DNA of 64,000 nt, taken from assembly GCF_000498395.2 (NCBI RefSeq), contig NZ_CP010979.1:1674001-1738000 (forward strand), read 5' to 3'. This DNA comes from Pseudomonas putida S13.1.2 (lineage in GTDB: Bacteria; Pseudomonadota; Gammaproteobacteria; Pseudomonadales; Pseudomonadaceae). Shown here one piece after another: positions 42,561-51,811 of the stretch. A program made the translations under genes and the position numbers. Positions within the stretch are counted from its first letter, which is position 1. The number at the start of each line of letters is the position of its first letter. The notes beneath the pieces are model-generated. The model was given only the letters and a program-made list of their open reading frames with translations, was not told where the DNA came from and searched no databases.

Positions 42561-43796
42561 ATGACTGGTATATCCAAGTGGCATGTATTGATCGGCGGGT
42601 TCATTGCCTATCTGTTCGATGCAATGGAAATCATTCTGCTGACCGTAGCGCTCCCGGTCATTCGTCAGGATTTAGGTTTCAGCCTCAATGAGGCAGGCGC
42701 TATGGCCAGCGCGACGCTGTTGGGCATTGGCGTCAGCGGGGTTGCTACCGGCTGGTACTCCGACAATTTTGGGCGCCGGAATGCGTTGCTCGCATCGTTG
42801 GCAATTTTTGGCGTGCTGACGTGCTTCTTTGCACAGGCTCACGAACTCTACCTACTCATGGCACTGAGATTCGTATCCGGGTTAGGACTCGGTGGAGTCT
42901 GGACCATTCTCTCAGCTTATATCGTCGAGACCTGGCCGCCTAAGCAACGGGCACGCGCGATTTCATTCGTGATCAGCGCATTTCCGATAGGGGCAATCGT
43001 CGCTGCATTGGCTGCGAAGTACATGTTACCCGAATGGCGTTCTATGTTTTTGTTGTCAGGAGTCTCGGTGCTCTTGCCTATTCTGTATGTGTACTTCCTT
43101 ATACCCGAATCGCCCGCCTGGCAAGCACAACGGCATTCGGTTGCCGAAGCCACTTCCCGTATTTCAGTGCGCGAAATTTTTGCACCGGCACTGCTTCGTT
43201 ATACGCTGCTTGGCTCATGTGCAGCGAGCTTCGCTTTATTGGGGTCGTGGGGCGTAAGTACATGGCTGCCCACTTACCTCATGCAAGACAGGGGGCTGGG
43301 CTTGGCAGCAATGACCAGCTTCATGGCGGTCCTTCATTTGGGTAATTTTGTCGGGCTGAACATCTTCGGGTTCATTGCGGATCGCATCGGCAAGCGGCTG
43401 ACCATTGTCATATCGCTGTTGCTCACATCGCTGATGGCTGTTGTGTACGTCTACACGCCGGAGGCGCAATGGCTCATCTGGATTGGTGCGGCCTATGCCT
43501 TTTTCATGGTGTTCGCTGGGTTGTTTGGCTCTTACTTCAGCGAAATGTATCCGATACGCGTGCGAACACTGGGTGCGGGATTCTGTTTCAATGCGGGCAG
43601 GGGACTGGCGGCATTCGCGCCGGTACTCCTCAGTGGCATTGCTAGTTTCTACAGCCTTGCCGCTGGATTGATGGTGTGTGCAGGGTTCTACGTTATCTCT
43701 GCGATCTTCGTCATCGCTATGCCGCAAAACCCTGTAATGGCAGATGATGGCCATAAAGCCGAAGGCGTTCTGCCAGGGCAAGAAGCGATCAATTAA
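42561..43796 (+). CDS. MFS transporter, aromatic acid:H+ symporter-type
   Basis: This 411-residue carrier has 12 predicted segments, with LFDAMEIILLTVALPVIRQD in TM1, WYSDNFGRRNALLASLAIFG, RFVSGLGLGGVWTILSAYI and PESPAWQAQRH, an AAHS/SHS-like pattern. ATG 42561 has an aggtgaagtc site; the longer frame from 42408 begins inside the outer-membrane gene. It follows the outer-membrane transporter on the same strand, so the pair may import the same aromatic across both membranes. A good terminator follows at 43816-43847. Confidence 0.88.
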   Translation: MTGISKWHVLIGGFIAYLFDAMEIILLTVALPVIRQDLGFSLNEAGAMASATLLGIGVSGVATGWYSDNFGRRNALLASLAIFGVLTCFFAQAHELYLLMALRFVSGLGLGGVWTILSAYIVETWPPKQRARAISFVISAFPIGAIVAALAAKYMLPEWRSMFLLSGVSVLLPILYVYFLIPESPAWQAQRHSVAEATSRISVREIFAPALLRYTLLGSCAASFALLGSWGVSTWLPTYLMQDRGLGLAAMTSFMAVLHLGNFVGLNIFGFIADRIGKRLTIVISLLLTSLMAVVYVYTPEAQWLIWIGAAYAFFMVFAGLFGSYFSEMYPIRVRTLGAGFCFNAGRGLAAFAPVLLSGIASFYSLAAGLMVCAGFYVISAIFVIAMPQNPVMADDGHKAEGVLPGQEAIN

Positions 43797-43815
43797 AGTT
43801 AATCTCGCGCATTGC

Positions 43816-43847
43816 GCCCCGGGTCCCAGGATTCGGGGCTTTTTTTT
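43816..43847 (+). terminator. Rho-independent terminator after the MFS gene
   Basis: The arms gccccg (43816-43821) and cggggc (43834-43839) are followed by eight Ts (43840-43847), 20 bases after the MFS stop. This is the best-formed intrinsic terminator in the window. Confidence 0.88.
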
Positions 43848-43978
43848 GCCTTAGTGAAAGCCAATTATGGGAAGGTCATAATAAAAACGGATAGTGGGAA
43901 TAATGAACATTTGCTTCATTTATTGATCCTCGCGCCTGAAGATCTTGGTCAGACAACATCAATAAGAGGACAACCCTC

Positions 43979-44842
43979 ATGATCAACTTGCACGATATTC
44001 GTTACGTCAGGCTGGGCACGGCCAACCTGGATGATGCAAGGCGCTACGCCACTCAGATTCTTGGCCTGCAGGTCGTGCGTGAAGCACATGGCGCCATCTA
44101 CTTCCGTTCCGACAATCGCGATCACACGCTCTGCTATTACGAGGGCGATCCCCACGAGACCACCACAGCTTTCGAGGTGAGGACCGCGCAGGATCTGGAA
44201 GACGCAGCCATCCTGCTTGAGCGTAACGAATTCAAAGTCCAGCACGGCTCGCGTGAGGACGCAGAAGTGCGTTATGTCGACGACTTCATTCGTTTCAAAG
44301 ACCCTAGCGGCAACAACATCGAGCTGGTGCTGCGGCCTCATGCCAGTGGTCGCAACTATTTCCCGAGCCGAGATGCCGGCATCACTGGCTTCAGTCATAT
44401 TGGTTTGCGCACCATGAATCCTCGGCGCGACGAGTTGTTCTGGACACAGCTCGCAAACGCCCGGGTAAGCGATCGCATCGGCGAGGCACCGCTGCTACGC
44501 ATCGATGAAGTTCACCACAAGATTGCGCTTTTTCCGTCGTCCCACGCTGGGGTACAGCACATCAACCATCAGGTCGAGTCGGTGGACGACTTGATGCGTG
44601 CCTATTACTTCTTGGTCGAGCGGGGGATTCGCATCCTCTTCGGCCCAGGGCGCCATCCGACCTCAGGTGCGATGTTCCTGTATTTCGAAGGGCCGGACGG
44701 CATGACCTACGAATACTCGACCGGCGTCAGCCTCATCCCTGCGGAGAAAGATGCTAGCCACCAGCCACGGCAGTTCTCGGCGACGAACGAATCCTTCTGC
44801 GCATGGGGCGCAAAACCTGACATTCCAGAGTTCAAATCGTGA
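43979..44842 (+). CDS. Extradiol dioxygenase (type I, VOC family), probably cleaving a 2,3-dihydroxybenzoate-type catechol
   Basis: This 287-residue enzyme opens DIRYVRLGTANLDDARRYAT. The catalytic half has candidate Fe(II) ligands H140 (GFSHIGLRT), H194 (GVQHINHQVES) and E245 (GMTYEYSTGVSL). It starts the second catabolic run, with a ribosome site aagaggac, and overlaps the class II aldolase-fold gene by 4 bases. That pair looks like the CmtC/CmtD order of p-cumate operons, where a 2,3-dihydroxy acid is opened and then decarboxylated. Because the aldehyde-branch enzymes follow, a 3,4-cleavage giving a carboxylated 2-hydroxymuconic semialdehyde is the simplest reading; this is inference. Confidence 0.85.
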   Translation: MINLHDIRYVRLGTANLDDARRYATQILGLQVVREAHGAIYFRSDNRDHTLCYYEGDPHETTTAFEVRTAQDLEDAAILLERNEFKVQHGSREDAEVRYVDDFIRFKDPSGNNIELVLRPHASGRNYFPSRDAGITGFSHIGLRTMNPRRDELFWTQLANARVSDRIGEAPLLRIDEVHHKIALFPSSHAGVQHINHQVESVDDLMRAYYFLVERGIRILFGPGRHPTSGAMFLYFEGPDGMTYEYSTGVSLIPAEKDASHQPRQFSATNESFCAWGAKPDIPEFKS

Positions 44843-45543
44843 ATCAATTTCCAATACCCAGCGGCGATGCGCAGCGACAGGTGCGCATGGCAGCGCGAGC
44901 GCTGGCGCGTGCTGGCCTGGTCCATGCTTATGGGCACTGCAGCCTTCGCCTGGACGATGAGCATTTCCTGGTATGCGCGGCACGCCCCATGGGGCTTATC
45001 AGAGCAGGCGAATCCGGGGTCGTGGTGCCAATTAACGGGGAGTTACCCGAAGGTGTGTTGGGTGAAGTTCGTATCCACCAGCAGATTTACAGCCGCCGCC
45101 CCGATGTCCGCGCAGTGATACGGAGCATGCCCGCCCAAGTCATGGCGCTATCCTGCGCCCGGCTGACGCCGCAAGCCCGGCACGGGATGGGCAGCTATTT
45201 CAGCGCACCGATTCCCTTGTGGGATGACCCTCAGTTGCTGCGCAACGAAGCACAAGCCAGCGCGCTGGCTGACCAGTTCGGGAACGGGAACGCATTGGTA
45301 ATGCGTGGTAACGGCGCCATCGTTGCTGGCGTATCGCTAGTCGAAGCGTTGACGTTGACCTGGTACTTGGAAGACGCCGCGCGCATCGAGTTGCAGTTGC
45401 ACAGTGCCGGCCTTGCCGCTGAGGGACCGGTGCTCGATGCACAGGCATGTGCCCAGCGGGCTGTCACTAGCGGCCGGATCTACGAGCGCATGTGGGACTA
45501 CCTCACCGCCGCTGACCCCGAATACCGAATCCCCTCTCTCTAA
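44839..45543 (+). CDS. Class II aldolase/adducin-fold protein, putative decarboxylase (CmtD-like)
   Basis: This 234-residue protein has the class II aldolase/adducin fold (AARALARAGLVHAYGHCSLR, GEVRIHQQIYSRRPDVRAVI, GNALVMRGNGAIVAG). The usual zinc pair in VHTHP is replaced by AVIRSMPAQVM, and the later His of MRGHG or MRNHG is Asn, so the standard metal site is altered. From memory, CmtD-type ring-fission-acid decarboxylases share this fold and may share these changes; I could not check that. It overlaps the dioxygenase by 4 bases and precedes the semialdehyde dehydrogenase by 18, which is where a decarboxylation step would be needed. Confidence 0.75.
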   Translation: MNQFPIPSGDAQRQVRMAARALARAGLVHAYGHCSLRLDDEHFLVCAARPMGLIRAGESGVVVPINGELPEGVLGEVRIHQQIYSRRPDVRAVIRSMPAQVMALSCARLTPQARHGMGSYFSAPIPLWDDPQLLRNEAQASALADQFGNGNALVMRGNGAIVAGVSLVEALTLTWYLEDAARIELQLHSAGLAAEGPVLDAQACAQRAVTSGRIYERMWDYLTAADPEYRIPSL

Positions 45544-45561
45544 AACAAGAAGGAATACCGT

Positions 45562-47022
45562 ATGCCTGCGAAAGAATTCCGCCATTTCATCAATGGTGAG
45601 TGGGTGTCCAGCACCCGCACATTTGAAAATCGTAACCCTGCAGACAATAGCCTTGTCGGATTGGTGCACGAGGCAAACCAGGAGCAAGTCGATGCTGCCG
45701 TACGCGCTGCGCGCAATGCCTTGAAAGGCCCTTGGGGCAGCATGACGGTGGCGCAGAGGACTGCGCTGCTACACAAAGTTGCAGAAGGTATTGAGCGTCG
45801 TCATGACGAGTTCGTCGCGGCTGAAGTTGCCGATACCGGCAAACCACGTGCGCTTGCTGGCCACCTGGACATCCCACGCGGGGCGGCCAACTTCAAAGTG
45901 TTCGCTGACCTGATCAAAAATGTGCCCACTGAAAGCTTCGTGATGGACACACCGGATGGCGGCAAGGCAGTCAACTACGCCGTGCGCGCTCCACGAGGCG
46001 TGATCGCCGTGGTCTGCCCATGGAACCTGCCGCTGTTGCTCATGACCTGGAAGGTCGGCCCGGCCCTGGCCTGCGGCAATACCGTGGTGGTGAAACCTTC
46101 CGAAGAAACACCCGCAACAGCCACGTTGCTTGCCGAAGTGATGAACGAGGCAGGTGTGCCACCGGGCGTGTACAACGTTGTGCATGGTTTTGGTGGCGAT
46201 TCTGCCGGTGCCTTCCTGACAGCCCATCCCGAGGTTAACGGCGTGACGTTTACCGGCGAGACCGGCACCGGTGAGATCATCATGAAAGCGGCCGCCAATG
46301 GTATCCGCCCGGTATCGCTGGAACTGGGCGGCAAGAACGCCGGCATCGTATTCGCCGACGCAGATCTTGAAAAAGCCGTCAAAGGTTTAGGCCGTGCCGT
46401 GTTCGAGAACAGTGGCCAGGTCTGTCTGGGTACCGAGCGTATCTACGTGCAGCGCCCGTTGTTCGAGCGCTTTGTCGCTGCATTCAAGGCGCATGCAGAG
46501 AGCATCAAAGTTGGCGACCCCAACCAGGCCGACACCAACATGGGGCCAGTCATTTCGCTGGGCCACCGCGAGAAGATTCTCTCCTACTGCCGCCAGGCCG
46601 TTGCCGATGGTGCAACAGTGGTCCACGGCGGCGGTATTGCGCAGGTGCCGCCGCATCTGGCCGAAGGCGCTTGGTTTGAGCCGACCATTTGGACTGGTCT
46701 TGCAGAAACCTCTGCCGTGGTCCGCGAGGAAATCTTCGGCCCAGTGTGTCATATCGCCCCATTCGATACCGAAGAAGAAGTGGTCCGCATGGCAAACGAC
46801 ACCCCCTATGGCCTGGCTGCCAGTGTGTGGACGCGCGACTTGCAGGTAGCTCACCGCTTGGGCAGTGCGCTCGATGTGGGCATTTGCTGGATCAACTCGT
46901 GGTTCCTGCGCGACTTGCGTACCGCCTTCGGCGGCGCCAAGCAGTCCGGTATCGGGCGTGAGGGGGGCGTTCACTCGCTTGAGTTCTACACCGAACTGCG
47001 CAATGTCTGCGTGCGGCTGTAA
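45562..47022 (+). CDS. dmpC: 2-hydroxymuconic semialdehyde dehydrogenase
   Basis: This 486-residue NAD-dependent aldehyde dehydrogenase is of the XylG/DmpC length. It has EFRHFINGEWVSSTRTFENR at the N-terminus, the active-site Glu in LELGGKNAGIVF at 254 and catalytic Cys in SGQVCLGTER at 288, and a C-terminal FGGAKQSGIGREGGVHSLEF. It oxidises 2-hydroxymuconic semialdehyde to 2-hydroxymuconate (the 4-oxalocrotonate branch). It begins after an aagaagg site and is 9 bases ahead of the hydratase gene. Other aldehyde dehydrogenases look alike, but the surrounding genes fix the role. Confidence 0.88.
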   Translation: MPAKEFRHFINGEWVSSTRTFENRNPADNSLVGLVHEANQEQVDAAVRAARNALKGPWGSMTVAQRTALLHKVAEGIERRHDEFVAAEVADTGKPRALAGHLDIPRGAANFKVFADLIKNVPTESFVMDTPDGGKAVNYAVRAPRGVIAVVCPWNLPLLLMTWKVGPALACGNTVVVKPSEETPATATLLAEVMNEAGVPPGVYNVVHGFGGDSAGAFLTAHPEVNGVTFTGETGTGEIIMKAAANGIRPVSLELGGKNAGIVFADADLEKAVKGLGRAVFENSGQVCLGTERIYVQRPLFERFVAAFKAHAESIKVGDPNQADTNMGPVISLGHREKILSYCRQAVADGATVVHGGGIAQVPPHLAEGAWFEPTIWTGLAETSAVVREEIFGPVCHIAPFDTEEEVVRMANDTPYGLAASVWTRDLQVAHRLGSALDVGICWINSWFLRDLRTAFGGAKQSGIGREGGVHSLEFYTELRNVCVRL

Positions 47023-47031
47023 GGAGCCATC

Positions 47032-47814
47032 ATGAACAAGCAAGAAATCGAAAAGCTCGGCCTGCAGCTGCATCAGGCCTTGGCTGACCGCCAGGCAGTC
47101 GCGCCGTTGACCGAGCGCAATCCCGACATGACGCTTGAGCAGGCTTACCAGGTCCAACTGGCAATGATCCAGCATCGTCTCGAAGGCGGCCAGAAGGTCA
47201 TTGGCAAGAAGATCGGCGTCACCAGCCAAGTGGTCATGGACATGCTCGGTGTCGATCAACCGGACTTCGGCCACCTGCTCTCGGACATGCTCTATGTCGA
47301 TGGCGCTGCGATCTCTCTGGACGGTTTGATCGCGCCCAAGGCTGAAGGTGAAATTGCCTTCGTACTTAAAGAGGACCTGCGCGGTCCAGGCGTCACCGTA
47401 GCCGATGTACTGCGGGCCACCGCCTATGTGATGCCCTGTTTTGAAATCGTCGATTCGCGCATTCGCGACTGGAAGATTCGTATCCAGGACACCGTTGCGG
47501 ATAACGCTTCCGCAGGTGCGTTCGTGCTGGGAGGGCAGGGTGCCGCACCGCGCGAAGTCGATCTGGCCTGTGTCGGCATGACCTTGGAAAAGAATGGTGA
47601 AGTCGTCGCAACCGGCGCTGGCGCTGCAGCGCTGGGGCACCCGGCAAACGCTGTTGCTTGGCTAGCCAACAAATTGGGGCAGTTGGGTATCGGCCTCAAC
47701 AAGGGCGAGGTGATTCTCTCCGGCTCACTCGCCGCCATGGTCCCGGTTCAACCTGGCGATCAATTGCGTGTATCGCTCGGCGGCATCGGCTCCGCCTCTG
47801 TCCGTTTCGTTTGA
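47032..47814 (+). CDS. dmpE: 2-oxopent-4-enoate hydratase
   Basis: This 260-residue enzyme of the MhpD/DmpE family adds water to 2-oxopent-4-enoate to give 4-hydroxy-2-oxovalerate. It carries LTERNPDMTLEQAYQVQLA, IGKKIGVTSQVVMDMLGV, PKAEGEIAFVLKEDLRGPG and SRIRDWKIRIQDTVADNASA. It is similar along its length to the next gene product, the decarboxylase, with which its family forms a complex (established for DmpE/DmpH). It lies 9 bases downstream of the dehydrogenase gene with a ggagcc site. Confidence 0.9.
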   Translation: MNKQEIEKLGLQLHQALADRQAVAPLTERNPDMTLEQAYQVQLAMIQHRLEGGQKVIGKKIGVTSQVVMDMLGVDQPDFGHLLSDMLYVDGAAISLDGLIAPKAEGEIAFVLKEDLRGPGVTVADVLRATAYVMPCFEIVDSRIRDWKIRIQDTVADNASAGAFVLGGQGAAPREVDLACVGMTLEKNGEVVATGAGAAALGHPANAVAWLANKLGQLGIGLNKGEVILSGSLAAMVPVQPGDQLRVSLGGIGSASVRFV

Positions 47815-47824
47815 AGGAACTCTT

Positions 47825-48628
47825 ATGAATCTCTCTCCAAGCACCATTGCCCAACTCGCCGAACACTTGGAAAACGCTGAGCTCAAGCGCGAGGCGGTAG
47901 CGAAGATCACCGACGCTCACCCAGAAATGGACTGGGAAGATGCCTACGCGATCCAGGATGCGATCCGGCAGCGCAAGGAGGCGCGCGGTGTGCGCATTCC
48001 GGGCCTGAAGATGGGCCTGACTTCCTTTGCGAAAATGAAACAAATGGGCGTAACTGACCCTATTCACGGCTTCCTCACCGACTACGGTTCATGCCTTGAT
48101 GGCGCGGCCATCGATGTCGATAGTCTGATCCACCCCAAAGTGGAAGCCGAGATCGCCTTTGTGCTCAAGCATCCGCTGAAAGGCCCGGGCGTGCACGTTG
48201 GCGATGTACTGGCTGCCACCGATTTCATTCTGCCTGCAGTCGAGGTCATCGACTCGCGCTACGAGAACTTCCGCTTCGATCTCAAGAGCGTCATTGCTGA
48301 TAACACTTCCTCGGCGCGATTCGTCACAGGCGGCCAGATGAGCGGTGTACAAGGCATCGACCTGAAATGCCTGGGTGTCGTCCTGGAGAAGAACGGCGAA
48401 GTCGTCGCGACTGGCGCTGGCGCCGCCGTACTGGGCCACCCTGCGCAGAGTGTAGCGATGCTGGCCAACATGCTGGGCGCCAAGGGGCGTGAGCTGCCGG
48501 CCGGCAGCTTCATCATGACCGGAGGCATTACCGAGGCCATCGCTGTTGCAGCTGGGGACAACATCACCGTCCGCTTCCAGCACTTGGGCAGCGTCTCCAT
48601 GCGTTTCACCTCTTCCAGCCAACGTTGA
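47825..48628 (+). CDS. dmpH: 4-oxalocrotonate decarboxylase
   Basis: This 267-residue protein decarboxylates 4-oxalocrotonate to 2-oxopent-4-enoate. It has DAHPEMDWEDAYAIQDAIRQ, GLKMGLTSFAKMKQMGVTD, PKVEAEIAFVLKHPLKGPG and FITMTGGITEAI-like C-terminal residues. The LTSFAKMKQMG loop distinguishes it from the hydratase paralogue (GVTSQVVMDMLG). ATG 47825 follows gaaggaact; the frame upstream to 47768 overlaps the hydratase and is not used. It is 13 bases from the tautomerase gene. Confidence 0.9.
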   Translation: MNLSPSTIAQLAEHLENAELKREAVAKITDAHPEMDWEDAYAIQDAIRQRKEARGVRIPGLKMGLTSFAKMKQMGVTDPIHGFLTDYGSCLDGAAIDVDSLIHPKVEAEIAFVLKHPLKGPGVHVGDVLAATDFILPAVEVIDSRYENFRFDLKSVIADNTSSARFVTGGQMSGVQGIDLKCLGVVLEKNGEVVATGAGAAVLGHPAQSVAMLANMLGAKGRELPAGSFIMTGGITEAIAVAAGDNITVRFQHLGSVSMRFTSSSQR

Positions 48629-48641
48629 TTCGGAGTCGGCC

Positions 48642-48842
48642 ATGCCTATCGCCATGATCCACCTCGCCGAAGGGCGTAGTGAAGAGAAAAAGCACGCATT
48701 GTTGGTCAGCGTCACTCAGGCCATCGCGCACAGCCTCGAAGTGCCAGTCGACAGCGTACGCGTGTTGTTGCAGGAAATCCCAGATACGCAGTGGGCCGCA
48801 GGTGGCAAGACCCTGGCCGAGCGCCGGCGCGGTAATGCCTGA
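48642..48842 (+). CDS. dmpI: 4-oxalocrotonate tautomerase
   Basis: This 66-residue enzyme begins MPIAMIHLAEGRSEEKKHAL. Pro2 (Pro1 after Met removal) is the catalytic base, and Arg in EGRSEEKK and SVRVLLQEI fits the substrate-binding arginines. It interconverts 2-hydroxymuconate and 4-oxalocrotonate (2-oxohex-3-enedioate). It sits between the decarboxylase and acetaldehyde dehydrogenase genes. The residue usually given as Phe50 is Trp here (DTQWAAGG), as in several natural members. The frame open to 48546 belongs to the upstream gene region. Confidence 0.92.
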   Translation: MPIAMIHLAEGRSEEKKHALLVSVTQAIAHSLEVPVDSVRVLLQEIPDTQWAAGGKTLAERRRGNA

Positions 48843-48875
48843 CCCAAGACTGTGTCACTAGAGGAAAAAACAACA

Positions 48876-49814
48876 ATGAGTAATCCAATCAGCGTCGCAA
48901 TCATTGGTTCCGGCAATATCGGCACCGACCTGATGATCAAGATTCTGCGCAATGGCAAACACTTGAAAATGGCCGCCATGGTCGGCATCGACCCGGCCTC
49001 CGACGGCCTGGCCCGTGCTGATCGGCTGGGGGTAGCCACCACGGCTGGCGGTATCGACGGCTTGCTGGCACTGCCTAACTTCAAAGATATTCGTATCGTC
49101 TTTGATGCCACCAGCGCAGGTGCGCATGCACACCATAACGAAGTCTTGCAGCAACATGGTGTGAAGGTGATCGACCTGACGCCTGCGGCAATCGGCCCCT
49201 ATACCATCCCCGCGATCAACCTGGACGCCGAGCTGGATGCGCCGAACATCAATATGGTGACTTGCGGTGGGCAAGCCACTATCCCGATGGTGGCAGCGGT
49301 GTCGCGTGTGGCCAAGGTGCACTACGCAGAGATCATTGCCTCGATCAGCAGCAAATCTGCCGGTCCAGGCACCCGAGCCAACATTGACGAGTTCACCGAA
49401 ACCACGTCGCAGGCGATTGAAAAACTCGGTGGTGCACAGCGCGGTAAAGCCATCATTGTGCTCAACCCCGCCGAACCACCCCTGATCATGCGCGACACCG
49501 TGTTCGTGTTGTCCGAGCCTGGAAGTCAGGATGAGATTGAACGTTCGATCGACGATATGGTTGCCAGCGTACAGAGCTATGTGCCGGGCTATCGGCTCAA
49601 GCAAAAAGTTCAGTTCGAGGTCATTCCCGAAGATGCCCCGGTCAATGTTCCGGGCCTGGGCAAGCTCAGCGGCCTGAAAACCTCGGTATTCCTTGAGGTA
49701 GAGGGCGCCGCCCACTACCTGCCAGCTTACGCAGGCAACCTCGACATCATGACCTCGGCTGCCATGGCATGCGCCGAGCGCATTGCAAGTACTCGCGTGA
49801 ACGCAGAGGGCTGA
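48876..49814 (+). CDS. dmpF: Acetaldehyde dehydrogenase (acylating)
   Basis: This enzyme converts acetaldehyde and CoA to acetyl-CoA with NAD. It has 312 residues, a normal length: [20 protein letters not shown] (NAD motif), [22 protein letters not shown] text, [18 protein letters not shown] with the catalytic cysteine, and [23 protein letters not shown] 48876 has gagg upstream (48861-48864). The aldolase gene follows 3 bases after its stop; in this family the two proteins form a complex with an acetaldehyde channel. Confidence 0.94.
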   Translation: MSNPISVAIIGSGNIGTDLMIKILRNGKHLKMAAMVGIDPASDGLARADRLGVATTAGGIDGLLALPNFKDIRIVFDATSAGAHAHHNEVLQQHGVKVIDLTPAAIGPYTIPAINLDAELDAPNINMVTCGGQATIPMVAAVSRVAKVHYAEIIASISSKSAGPGTRANIDEFTETTSQAIEKLGGAQRGKAIIVLNPAEPPLIMRDTVFVLSEPGSQDEIERSIDDMVASVQSYVPGYRLKQKVQFEVIPEDAPVNVPGLGKLSGLKTSVFLEVEGAAHYLPAYAGNLDIMTSAAMACAERIASTRVNAEG

Positions 49815-49817
49815 ACC

Positions 49818-50831
49818 ATGACAACGCAGAAAAAGATCTACATCTCGGACGTGACTCTGCGCGACGGTAGCCACGCCATTCGCCATCAGTACAGCCTTGA
49901 GCACGCACGGAAAATCGCCCAAGCCCTGGATGATGCTCGGGTAGATTCCATCGAAGTAGCCCATGGCGACGGTTTGCAGGGTTCTAGTTTTAACTACGGG
50001 TTTGCTGCCCACAGCGACCTGGAGCTAATCGAAACAGTGGCGAGTGTGACCCGCCACGCGATGATCACCACGCTGCTGTTGCCCGGGATTGGGACCATTC
50101 ACGATCTCAAGGACGCCTATTCAGCGGGTGCCCGCGGGGCGCGTATCGCGACCCATTGCACAGAAGCCGATGTTTCTCGTCAACACATCGAATACGCTAG
50201 AAAGCTGGGCATGGATGTTGTCGGTTTCTTGATGATGAGCCACATGCAGACACCGCAAGGGTTGGCGCAGCAAGGCAAGATGATGGAGAGCTACGGAGCA
50301 AACTGCATTTATGTGGTCGACTCGGGCGGCGCACTGAACATGACTGATGTGCGCGATCGCTTCAAAGCGCTGAAAGATGTGCTTGATCCGCACACGCAAA
50401 CCGGGATCCATGCCCACCACAATCTGAGCCTCGGCGTGGCCAACTCCATTGTCGCGGTGGAGGAGGGATGTGATCGCGTTGATGCAAGTTTGTCGGGAAT
50501 GGGCGCTGGGGCCGGCAACGCGCCTTTGGAGGTTTTCATCGCCGCCGCCGAGCGATTGGGATGGAATCACGGCACCGATCTCTACACACTGATGGACGCT
50601 GCCGATGACATCGTCCGACCCCTTCAAGATCGACCGGTGCGAGTTGACCGCGAGACCTTGGCGCTTGGCTATGCGGGGGTTTACTCAAGCTTCCTTCGCC
50701 ATGCAGAAGCAGCGGCCAAACGGTATGGCCTGAGTACTGTGGACATCTTGGTCGAGTTGGGCCGCCGGAAAATGGTTGGAGGCCAAGAAGACATGATTGT
50801 CGATGTTGCCTTGGATCTGACGCGACGTTGA
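49818..50831 (+). CDS. dmpG: 4-hydroxy-2-oxovalerate aldolase
   Basis: This enzyme cleaves 4-hydroxy-2-oxovalerate to pyruvate and acetaldehyde. The 337-residue protein has the aldolase motif [20 protein letters not shown] near the N-terminus, [19 protein letters not shown] with the metal-binding histidines, and a C-terminal DmpG-type communication domain (about 280-337). It ends the meta pathway with the acetaldehyde dehydrogenase gene 3 bases upstream. The gap to the next gene is 98 bases, so the SDR may be a separate unit. Confidence 0.94.
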   Translation: MTTQKKIYISDVTLRDGSHAIRHQYSLEHARKIAQALDDARVDSIEVAHGDGLQGSSFNYGFAAHSDLELIETVASVTRHAMITTLLLPGIGTIHDLKDAYSAGARGARIATHCTEADVSRQHIEYARKLGMDVVGFLMMSHMQTPQGLAQQGKMMESYGANCIYVVDSGGALNMTDVRDRFKALKDVLDPHTQTGIHAHHNLSLGVANSIVAVEEGCDRVDASLSGMGAGAGNAPLEVFIAAAERLGWNHGTDLYTLMDAADDIVRPLQDRPVRVDRETLALGYAGVYSSFLRHAEAAAKRYGLSTVDILVELGRRKMVGGQEDMIVDVALDLTRR

Positions 50832-50929
50832 TTGGTGGATAATTGCAACAGTCTTTGGTGTTTTTACGGGATTGTCCGTCTTGGTCACTCAAAATAGAGT
50901 GAAAAAAAACAACGAGGATGTGTTCCATC

Positions 50930-51694
50930 ATGGCTGATCTAAAAGACCGAAACATCATGCTAACTGGGGCGTCAGGCGGTATTGGCCGTGCCTCTGCACT
51001 GGCTTTTGCCGAAGCCGGCGCAAGGGTTGTATTGGTAGATCGCGATGTTTCGGGTCTTGAAGAGGTCTACAGCGCTATTACTTCGACGGGCGGCAAAGCT
51101 TACTCAATCGTATGTGATATCACGAATGAAGAGGCTGTTGCCGCTGCGGTTGAGGAGGTCGTTGTTCGGTTCGGCAAGCTCCATGGTGCGTTTAACAATG
51201 CCGGCGTCGAGCAAAGTAACTTGCCGCTACATGAGATCTCGTCTGCCGCGTGGGAACGCATTGTTCGCATTGACCTGACGGGTGTTTTCTACTGCATGAA
51301 GTATCAGGTTCGCGCCATGCTGAACAGTGGGGGTGGCTCAATCGTGAACACCGCGTCTGCATTAGGCGCGGTAGCAATTGCGGCCGCTGCTGATTATATA
51401 GCAGCCAAGCACGGCGTGATTGGTTTAACCAAGGCGGCTGCGGTTGACTATGGCACGCAAGGCATCCGCGTTAACGCGATCATGCCGGGTGTCATCGAAA
51501 CGCCGATGATCGTACGGGCCTCACAAGACCCAAACTTCGCCAAGCAGTTTTCGGCATTGCGGGAGCGCCACCCGATTGGCCGTCTAGGCCAACCAGAGGA
51601 AATTGCCAAGGCGGCACTATGGTTGCTGTCGGACGACGCGAGTTTCGTAACCGGCACATCGCTGGCCGTCGACGGCGGTTACCTCACCACTTGA
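50930..51694 (+). CDS. Short-chain dehydrogenase/reductase
   Basis: This 254-residue SDR opens DLKDRNIMLTGASGGIGRAS (NAD(P) motif TGASGGIG), with NNAGVEQSNLPLHEI, NTASALGAVAIAAAADYIAA and the catalytic Tyr156 and Lys160 of YIAAK. The C-terminal end is FVTGTSLAVDGGYLTT. I take ATG 50930; ATG 50918 directly abuts the aacgagg site, so it is less likely. It could oxidise an alcohol or dihydrodiol feeding the pathway. It follows the meta-pathway aldolase by 98 bases; the substrate is unknown. Confidence 0.87.
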   Translation: MADLKDRNIMLTGASGGIGRASALAFAEAGARVVLVDRDVSGLEEVYSAITSTGGKAYSIVCDITNEEAVAAAVEEVVVRFGKLHGAFNNAGVEQSNLPLHEISSAAWERIVRIDLTGVFYCMKYQVRAMLNSGGGSIVNTASALGAVAIAAAADYIAAKHGVIGLTKAAAVDYGTQGIRVNAIMPGVIETPMIVRASQDPNFAKQFSALRERHPIGRLGQPEEIAKAALWLLSDDASFVTGTSLAVDGGYLTT

Positions 51695-51811
51695 TGGAGC
51701 TGCTCGCGGTCTTTGTATTTTGAATGTCATCGACCTGAAACGGTCGCCCACGGTTGCCTTGCTAATTTACCAATGGCAGCAGCTCTAATTCAGAAGTAAA
51801 TGGAGTCTTTC

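Noticed and set aside
46387..47640. A 417-codon open frame on the minus strand
   Set aside because: It is antisense to the semialdehyde dehydrogenase and hydratase genes, both well supported, and its residues match no family.
48858..50012. A 384-codon open frame on the minus strand
   Set aside because: It overlaps the acetaldehyde dehydrogenase and aldolase genes antisense and has no recognisable motif.
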